12,015 nucleotides of DNA from Chloroflexia bacterium (GTDB lineage Bacteria; Chloroflexota; Chloroflexia; Thermobaculales; Thermobaculaceae): assembly GCA_013695265.1 (NCBI GenBank), contig JACDAU010000527.1, positions 1-12,015 of the forward strand. Reading direction: 5' to 3'. Below the pieces are notes generated by a model that was given only the letters and a program-made list of their open reading frames with translations, was not told the origin of the DNA and did no database searches. How positions within the stretch are numbered: the first letter of the stretch is position 1; every line of letters starts with the position of its first letter. Shown piece by piece: positions 7,395 to 12,015 of the stretch. The translations under genes were made by a program, and so were the position numbers.

Positions 7395-8096
7395 CTAGCG
7401 CCAGTGCGCGGAGAGTAAGACGGACCCAGGAATACCACCCAACTTGCTGGCCGGCCAGTACGTCACGGTCGCCTTGCCAACCACGTTTTCCATCGGTACG
7501 AAGTTCCACGCGCGAGAGTCACTGCTCGCCGAACGATTATCGCCGAGCACGAACAACTTGCCGGGCGGCACGCGCCACTCTGGCTTGCGAGCATCAAACG
7601 CGAACGCCTCCGTGGTCCTCTGCCCGATGTATGGCTCCTTCAGCCGTTCTCCATTGACGAAGACGGCCTCATCGTGAATCTCGACCAGGTCTCCGGGCAC
7701 GCCGATAACGCGCTTGATGTAATCGCGTCCCCGATCCATTGGCGCCTCGAACACGATCACGTCGCCCTTCTCGGGTGGGTGAAACAGAAACCGGTCACCG
7801 GTGCCATCCGAGCCGCCACGTGCCAGGCGTGCGAGCGGCGAGTCGCTATTGACATGCCAGTACACCGCCTTGTTCACGAGCAGCAACTCCTCCGACTGGA
7901 GGCTCGGCATCATGCTCTCGCCATCTACCCGGAACGACTGGACGACGCCGCGAACCGCGACGAAAATCAGCACAGTGAGTAAGAGTGTCTCGACAAGCTC
8001 TCGTGCCCACGAGTGCGCCCCGGGTTTGCCACGGGGCTCCGCGGCCTCTGGGGGAGCCGATGCGGAAGCGGCTGGGTCCGTCTGTTCTTGCCTCAA
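7395..8096 (-). CDS. lepB: Signal peptidase I
   Basis: A membrane serine protease that cuts signal peptides from proteins exported by Sec or Tat. From the TTG start it has 233 residues: a Pro/Ala-rich cytoplasmic N-terminus, one membrane segment (about 34-50), then catalytic serine 61 in DGESMMPSL and catalytic lysine 128 in DYIKRVIGVPGD. The GDNRSASSDSR box is also present. I chose TTG at 8096 (GAGG 9 nt upstream) because the only upstream ATG (8156) lies before a perfect TATAAT at 8136-8141, so the transcript would begin inside a longer reading frame. Confidence 0.92.
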   Translation of the reverse strand: MRQEQTDPAASASAPPEAAEPRGKPGAHSWARELVETLLLTVLIFVAVRGVVQSFRVDGESMMPSLQSEELLLVNKAVYWHVNSDSPLARLARGGSDGTGDRFLFHPPEKGDVIVFEAPMDRGRDYIKRVIGVPGDLVEIHDEAVFVNGERLKEPYIGQRTTEAFAFDARKPEWRVPPGKLFVLGDNRSASSDSRAWNFVPMENVVGKATVTYWPASKLGGIPGSVLLSAHWR

Positions 8097-8135
8097 CTCG
8101 CAGTACCTCGGCTTGATGGTGTGTGTGTCTCGGGT

Positions 8136-8141
8136 ATTATA
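8136..8141 (-). promoter_or_regulatory. -10 box of the lepB transcript
   Basis: Perfect TATAAT on the minus strand, inside the near-palindrome GGGTTATAATACCC. The -35 region is poor. The promoter would start lepB and probably the DUF151, rnc and kinase-like genes, separating them from the terminated operon upstream. Confidence 0.6.
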
Positions 8142-8262
8142 ACCCAAGCCCAGCATATACGACCGCTGAATCGAATCAGACGATCGCCGAGCGCGAGCGA
8201 TTCGTCACGAAGCGCCACAAAACAACGGGCCCGCAACCAGCGGTGGACACGCGATCAATCAA

Positions 8263-8290
8263 AAACGGACGGCCGAGTGGCCGTCCGTTT
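8263..8290 (-). terminator. Terminator of the gap-pgk-tpiA-secG-tatA operon
   Basis: A 12-bp perfect stem (AAACGGACGGCC / GGCCGTCCGTTT) around a 4-nt loop. On the minus strand it runs into TTTTTGATTGAT. It lies 26 nt after the tatA stop. The plus strand also has a short T-run, so it may act in both directions. Confidence 0.9.
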
Positions 8291-8316
8291 GCTGCTATTG
8301 TATCGTTCAGCGTGTG

Positions 8317-8499
8317 CTACGCCTTGAGTTCTGGTGGCGGGGGATCCTCGTCATTGCCGCCACGTCCCGAGATGCTTTCCTTGAACTCATGGATACCCTT
8401 GCCGAGGCCGGATCCTACCTCCGGCAGCTTGCCAACACCAAACACGAGCATGACCAAAACCAGAATGATGATTAACTCTGTCGGTCCCAATCCAAACAC
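8317..8499 (-). CDS. tatA: Sec-independent (Tat) translocase subunit TatA/TatE
   Basis: A 60-residue TatA-type protein that builds the pore for folded proteins with twin-arginine signals. It begins FGLGPTELIIILVLVMLVFG, with one membrane helix followed by the FG hinge and KLPEVGSGLGKGIHEFKESI, the amphipathic helix of the family. It ends in an acidic, Pro-rich tail. The start is GTG with GGAGG 7 nt upstream; the ATG at 8517 would place that ribosome-binding site inside the gene. It is the last gene before the terminator. No TatC is present in the window. Confidence 0.92.
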   Translation of the reverse strand: MFGLGPTELIIILVLVMLVFGVGKLPEVGSGLGKGIHEFKESISGRGGNDEDPPPPELKA

Positions 8500-8541
8500 G
8501 AGATACCTCCTCTGCATCCTCAGACGGACGCGGACCTGATT

Positions 8542-8766
8542 TTACGCGGTGACGGCTGCGCTGAAGACAGCGACGACGACGAACAACACGGCGAGGGCTA
8601 TCGTCAACTGAAAGAGGGTCTTTTCGAGACCCCTGCGGGTGTGGTAGATGGAGCCGGAATCGCCGCCCATCGCTCCGCTGAAGCTGCTGCCCTTTGTCTG
8701 AAACAAGATTACGACGACGAGCAACACGGAGAGTATGATCTGTCCGATTTCCGCAGGCTGTTGCAA
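8542..8766 (-). CDS. secG: Preprotein translocase subunit SecG
   Basis: A 74-residue subunit of the SecYEG channel. Two membrane helices (IGQIILSVLLVVVILFQ and LFQLTIALAVLFVVVAVFSA) flank the family loop TKGSSFSGAMGGDSGSIYHTRRGLEK. I chose the TTG at 8766, preceded at about 8 nt by AGGGGG; an in-frame ATG at 8784 and one at 8817 lie upstream without equal support. It follows tpiA by 51 nt. secG behind tpiA is a common arrangement in bacteria. Confidence 0.93.
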   Translation of the reverse strand: MQQPAEIGQIILSVLLVVVILFQTKGSSFSGAMGGDSGSIYHTRRGLEKTLFQLTIALAVLFVVVAVFSAAVTA

Positions 8767-8817
8767 GATTGCATCCCCCTTCATTTGGATTATAGCAATG
8801 GTCCCGACACAGCGCAA

Positions 8818-9564
8818 CTAATACGCTGCGGCTGACGCCTGCTCGACCAAGGTGGCGAACTGTTGCGCATCGAGACTTGCGCCACCAATTAACCCGCCAT
8901 CGATATCGGGCTGTGCGACGAAACCGGCGAAGTTGCCGGGGGTAACGCTTCCACCATACAGGACCGGGACGCTTTGCGGCTCAAAACCGGCGTTCTCAAG
9001 AGCATCACGAACGATGGTGGCAACCCACTGGGCATGCTCAGGGCTGGCCGCCTCCCCGGACCCTATTGCCCACACCGGTTCGTATGCAGCAACCAGCGGT
9101 CCCTGCGCCGCCCCCACCAGAGCCGCGCCAACCTGGCGGCGCACAACTTCCTCGGTCCGGCCTGCGGCGTGCTCCCCGGCATCCTCTCCTACGGCAAGGA
9201 TCGGTATTAGCCCGGCATCCATGCACGCCACCAGCTTGCGCGCCACGATCTCGTGGGTGTCGCCGAACAGCCGCCGACGCTCCGAGTGGCCGACGATGAC
9301 ATACTCGCACATCCCGACGAGCTGGGACACTGCTACCTCTCCGGTAAACGCGCCCTGCTCTTTCCAATACGCGTCCTGCGCGCCGACCTTCATGCCGCTG
9401 CCTTCCAACGACCGGCTCACGAGGTCCAGCCACACATTCGGCGGACAGATCACCACCTCGATGGGCGCGGCGGCGGCCAGGTCGCGGATGGCGAGGACGA
9501 GTTCCTCCGCCTCGCCGCGCAAGGTGTTCATCTTCCAGTTACCGGCGACGATCGGTCTACGCAT
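8818..9564 (-). CDS. tpiA: Triosephosphate isomerase
   Basis: Interconverts dihydroxyacetone phosphate and glyceraldehyde 3-phosphate in glycolysis. A full-length 248-residue protein with Lys11 in NWKMN, catalytic His92 in VGHSERR and catalytic Glu161 in AYEPVWAIGSG. The phosphate-binding YGGSV and GGASL loops are near the end. Its ATG overlaps the last 8 nt of pgk, so the two are probably translationally coupled. Confidence 0.97.
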   Translation of the reverse strand: MRRPIVAGNWKMNTLRGEAEELVLAIRDLAAAAPIEVVICPPNVWLDLVSRSLEGSGMKVGAQDAYWKEQGAFTGEVAVSQLVGMCEYVIVGHSERRRLFGDTHEIVARKLVACMDAGLIPILAVGEDAGEHAAGRTEEVVRRQVGAALVGAAQGPLVAAYEPVWAIGSGEAASPEHAQWVATIVRDALENAGFEPQSVPVLYGGSVTPGNFAGFVAQPDIDGGLIGGASLDAQQFATLVEQASAAAY

Positions 9565-10729
9565 GCGAGTATCCCAAAACTACAAGACCAGGCAATTCGC
9601 GGCCTTCCAGAAACTCCATAGAGGCGCCGCCCCCAGTGGAAACGTGGTCCACTCGAGCCGCTAAGCCCGAACGCCCCAACGCGGTAATGGACTCTCCGCC
9701 GCCGACCACCGTGTATCCCGTGCATCGCGCGACCGCCTCCGCGAGGGCAAACGTGCCCCGCGCGAACGCGTCCCGCTCGAAGACGCCCACCGGCCCATTC
9801 CAGACGACGGTACGAGCACGCGCGATTTCCAAGGAGAACAGTCGCGCGCTCTCCGGGCCAATGTCATAGATGGCGCCACTGGACGGGATGGCTCCTACGG
9901 GAACTACCGCGACGTCGGGGGAGCTCAGCGAATCGGCGACGACCACATCGACCGGCAGTACCAGCTTCTCGCCAGCGTCCCCACGCAGCAGACGAGCCGC
10001 CAGCTCAACCCGCTCCGGCTCCACGAGACTCTTTCCCACCTCCATCCCCTGCGCCAGCAAGAACGTGTTTGCCATCGCTCCGCCGATAAGCAAACGGTCG
10101 ACTTTGGGCAAGAGGTTCTGTATCACCCCAGCCTTGTCGGACACTTTCGCGCCACCGAGCACGGCCGTAAACGGGCGCTCCGGACGCTCCAGCACTTGCT
10201 CCAGGGCGCGGACCTCGCACTGCACCAGCAGCCCGGCAGCGGAGGGCAGGACATGGGCGATCCCCTCCGTGCTGGCATGAGCCCGGTGCACGGAACCGAA
10301 AGCGTCCTCGACAAACAAACCGGCGAGCGCCGCAAAGTCGCGGGCGAGTGCTGGGTCGTTCGATTCCTCACCGGGATAGAACCGCGTGTTCTCCAGGAGA
10401 AAGACGGAGCCGACCTCGGCCGCCGTGACCATCCGCCGCGCCTCGTCCAGGTCGAATGGCAAGACCGATACAGAGGACTCCAGCAACGCAGAGAGCCGCC
10501 GCGCAACGGGCGCGAGCGTGAGTGTGGGATCGTAGCCTTTTGGCCTGCCGCGGTGCGAGGCAAGGACCAGCGCCCTCGCCCCCACGTCCAGCAGGTATCG
10601 CAACGTCGGCAGCGCCGCCCGAATGCGCGTGTCATCGGTGACGCTGCCGTCGTCCCGGACGATCACGTTGAAGTCCACGCGCACGAATACCGTTGTGTCC
10701 AGGTAGTCGAGCGTCTCGATCAGGCGCAT
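9557..10729 (-). CDS. pgk: Phosphoglycerate kinase
   Basis: Transfers phosphate from 1,3-bisphosphoglycerate to ADP in glycolysis. 390 residues, usual length. Present are the N-terminal RVDFN (17-21), SHRGRPKG (58-65), LLENTRFYPGEE (111-122), LGGAKVSDK (191-199) and WNGPVGVFE (310-318). Two signature positions differ: VDFNVIV lacks the usual proline after VDFNV, and the nucleotide-loop motif GGGD(S/T) reads GGGES at 343-347. It begins 4 nt after gap ends, with no strong ribosome-binding site of its own. Confidence 0.97.
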   Translation of the reverse strand: MRLIETLDYLDTTVFVRVDFNVIVRDDGSVTDDTRIRAALPTLRYLLDVGARALVLASHRGRPKGYDPTLTLAPVARRLSALLESSVSVLPFDLDEARRMVTAAEVGSVFLLENTRFYPGEESNDPALARDFAALAGLFVEDAFGSVHRAHASTEGIAHVLPSAAGLLVQCEVRALEQVLERPERPFTAVLGGAKVSDKAGVIQNLLPKVDRLLIGGAMANTFLLAQGMEVGKSLVEPERVELAARLLRGDAGEKLVLPVDVVVADSLSSPDVAVVPVGAIPSSGAIYDIGPESARLFSLEIARARTVVWNGPVGVFERDAFARGTFALAEAVARCTGYTVVGGGESITALGRSGLAARVDHVSTGGGASMEFLEGRELPGLVVLGYSHA

Positions 10730-10733
10730 GGGC

Positions 10734-11744
10734 CTAGAACCCGCGGGAGGACATCATAGCGGCGACATCCGCGACGCGCACGGAGTACGCCCACTCATTA
10801 TCGTACCAGGAGATCACCTTCACCAGCTTGCCACCGATGACCATCGTGGAAGGACCATCAACAATGGTTGTCCGGGCCTCCCCAATGAAGTCCGAGGACA
10901 CAAGCGGCTCATCGGTGTATCCGAGTACATGCTTCATGGATCCCGCTGCCATTTCCTGGAAGCAGTCGTTCAGTTGCTCGACGGTAACGTCCTGCTCCGT
11001 CTCCGCGACAAAGTCGATGATGCTCACGGTAGAGGTGGGCACGCGGAGCGAGAATCCGTCCACCTTTCCCTTCAATTCCGGCAGGACGAGCGATAGCGCG
11101 CGCGCCGCCCCAGTCGTGGTGGGAATGATATTGGTTGCCGCTGATCGCCCGCGCCGCAGGTCAGTGTGCGGCGCGTCCAGTATCACCTGATCGTTCGTGT
11201 AGGAATGGACCGTGGTGACGAGACCGCGTACGATCCCGAACTGCTCGAGCACGACCTTCGCCACCAGCGCGAGCGCGTTGGTCGTGCAGGAAGCATTGGA
11301 AACGATGTGGTGGTTTGCCGGGTCGTATGTCTCCTCGTTCACGCCGAGCACAACCGTCAGATCCTCGTTCTTCGCGGGTGCGGAGATCATTACTTTTTTC
11401 GCGCCAGCCTCGATATGAGCCCGAGCACGCGTCGCATCAGTGCCGACCGAGGAGGACTCGATCACGATATCAATCCCCAGGTCGCGCCAGGGGAGCTTCG
11501 TCCAGTCTCGCTCCTGGAACACTTTGAGCTCCACATCGTCCACGAGAATACTGGCGTCTGTGGCGCGCACATCGGCCTCGTACCGTCCGTAGTTCGAGTC
11601 ATACTTTAGAAGGTGTGCCAACGTCGCGGTGCTCGTCAGATCATTTACGGCGACGATCTCCAGATCGTCCGGGTAGTACATGCGCATCGTCTTGAAGACC
11701 TGTCTCCCGATACGCCCGAAGCCATTGATTGCCACGCGTGCCAT
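10734..11744 (-). CDS. gap: Glyceraldehyde-3-phosphate dehydrogenase, type I
   Basis: Oxidises and phosphorylates glyceraldehyde 3-phosphate with reduction of NAD(P)+. 336 residues. NGFGRIGR (7-14) forms the dinucleotide-binding loop, SNASCTTN (149-156) holds catalytic Cys153, and VHSYTNDQ (179-186) holds His180. DLRRGRSAATNIIPTTTGAA and the C-terminal SWYDNEW are also present. The usual VIESTG.F stretch reads VIESSSVGTD (94-103), next to the coenzyme site. It is the first gene of the operon, with GGAGGA shortly before ATG. Confidence 0.97.
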   Translation of the reverse strand: MARVAINGFGRIGRQVFKTMRMYYPDDLEIVAVNDLTSTATLAHLLKYDSNYGRYEADVRATDASILVDDVELKVFQERDWTKLPWRDLGIDIVIESSSVGTDATRARAHIEAGAKKVMISAPAKNEDLTVVLGVNEETYDPANHHIVSNASCTTNALALVAKVVLEQFGIVRGLVTTVHSYTNDQVILDAPHTDLRRGRSAATNIIPTTTGAARALSLVLPELKGKVDGFSLRVPTSTVSIIDFVAETEQDVTVEQLNDCFQEMAAGSMKHVLGYTDEPLVSSDFIGEARTTIVDGPSTMVIGGKLVKVISWYDNEWAYSVRVADVAAMMSSRGF

Positions 11745-11840
11745 TCATTCCTCCACTACAAACATTGTTCCACTTTGACGCTCTACCAGAACCAGCACGT
11801 ACAATTCTTCGGACAAAAGGTACCGTTCTGGATGGGGGTC

Positions 11841-11846
11841 ATTATA
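11841..11846 (-). promoter_or_regulatory. Extended -10 promoter of the gap operon
   Basis: TGGTATAAT on the minus strand: TATAAT at 11841-11846 with the TGn extension. The -35 region is weak, which the extension may offset. The leader to the gap start is about 90 nt. Confidence 0.65.
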
Positions 11847-11870
11847 CCAGTTGAAGCCGCCCACACACGC

Positions 11871-11900
11871 TTGCCGGGAGAGTCGATACGGTGGTATAAT
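11871..11900 (+). promoter_or_regulatory. Promoter of the nusA transcript
   Basis: TTGCCG (11871-11876), an 18-bp spacer, then TATAAT (11895-11900) with a TGG extension. It is back to back with the gap promoter; the two -10 boxes are 48 bp apart and face away from each other. Confidence 0.7.
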
Positions 11901-11926
11901 CAGTCAAACGCATAGGGGTGTCTGTG

Positions 11927-11950
11927 AAGTGGGCTTGCCCCACTTTTTTT
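11927..11950 (+). terminator. Leader terminator hairpin upstream of nusA
   Basis: A 7-bp stem (AAGTGGG / CCCACTT) with a 5-nt loop runs into a T-tract (7 Ts at 11944-11950). It lies about 20 nt after the expected transcription start and before the ribosome-binding site, so it would reduce transcription of its own downstream gene. Leader attenuation of the nusA operon by NusA is known in Bacillus subtilis. Confidence 0.65.
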
Positions 11951-11986
11951 CTATGTACTCTTAAATCGACACGGAGGTGATGCGCC

Positions 11987-12015
11987 ATGAAGGGTGAGTT
12001 CTACGCAGCGATCTC
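11987..12015 (+). CDS. nusA: Probable NusA N-terminus (cut by window end)
   Basis: Only nine full codons are visible, reading MKGEFYAAI, behind a very strong ribosome-binding site (GGAGGTGA, 7 nt before the ATG). The pattern MK.EF..AI matches the start of many bacterial NusA proteins, the transcription elongation and termination factor. The leader terminator fits this gene. With so few residues the identification remains tentative; an unrelated protein is possible. Confidence 0.55.

Overview
The window looks like chromosomal DNA of a moderately GC-rich bacterium, most likely a member of the Chloroflexota (Thermomicrobia-like). The basis is the gene order gap-pgk-tpiA-secG, the Chloroflexota-like appearance of several proteins (the immune-inhibitor-A-like metalloprotease, the LmbE-type hydrolase, the NusA start) and standard TATAAT-type promoters. 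The placement is an inference from appearance, not from a search. Most of the window is core genome; I do not see a defence system, CRISPR array, prophage or transposase.

Right half, minus strand (11744 down to about 5416). A glycolytic and export operon runs gap, pgk, tpiA, secG, tatA. Its genes are nearly contiguous (4-nt gap, 8-nt overlap, 51-nt gap, 42-nt gap) and it ends in a strong 12-bp terminator hairpin at 8263-8290. Three enzymes of lower glycolysis are therefore expressed together with a Sec translocon subunit and a Tat pore subunit. A second group follows from its own -10 box: lepB (signal peptidase I), a DUF151 bifunctional-nuclease-domain protein, rnc (RNase III) and an unassigned protein-kinase-like protein. 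At the extreme right, facing the other way, the first nine codons of a probable nusA appear behind an extended -10 promoter and a short intrinsic-terminator hairpin.

Left half. A secreted HExxH metalloprotease with an immune-inhibitor-A-type MAM domain (minus strand) has a structured leader containing an intrinsic terminator directly before its coding region. Upstream of it lie a small two-segment membrane protein (DUF3566-like) and a divergent pair of tRNA genes, Pro(CGG) on minus and Arg(CCT) on plus, both with encoded CCA. The plus strand then has a 70-aa small membrane protein and a PIG-L/LmbE deacetylase. After it come a 67-bp near-perfect palindromic repeat and a decayed DinB-family gene broken by two frameshifts.

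The most interesting non-coding signals are the two leader terminators (before the protease and before nusA), an 11-nt word shared by the protease and gap leaders, and the decayed dinB immediately beside the palindromic repeat. Many genes start with GTG or TTG; I moved several starts to match ribosome-binding sites.
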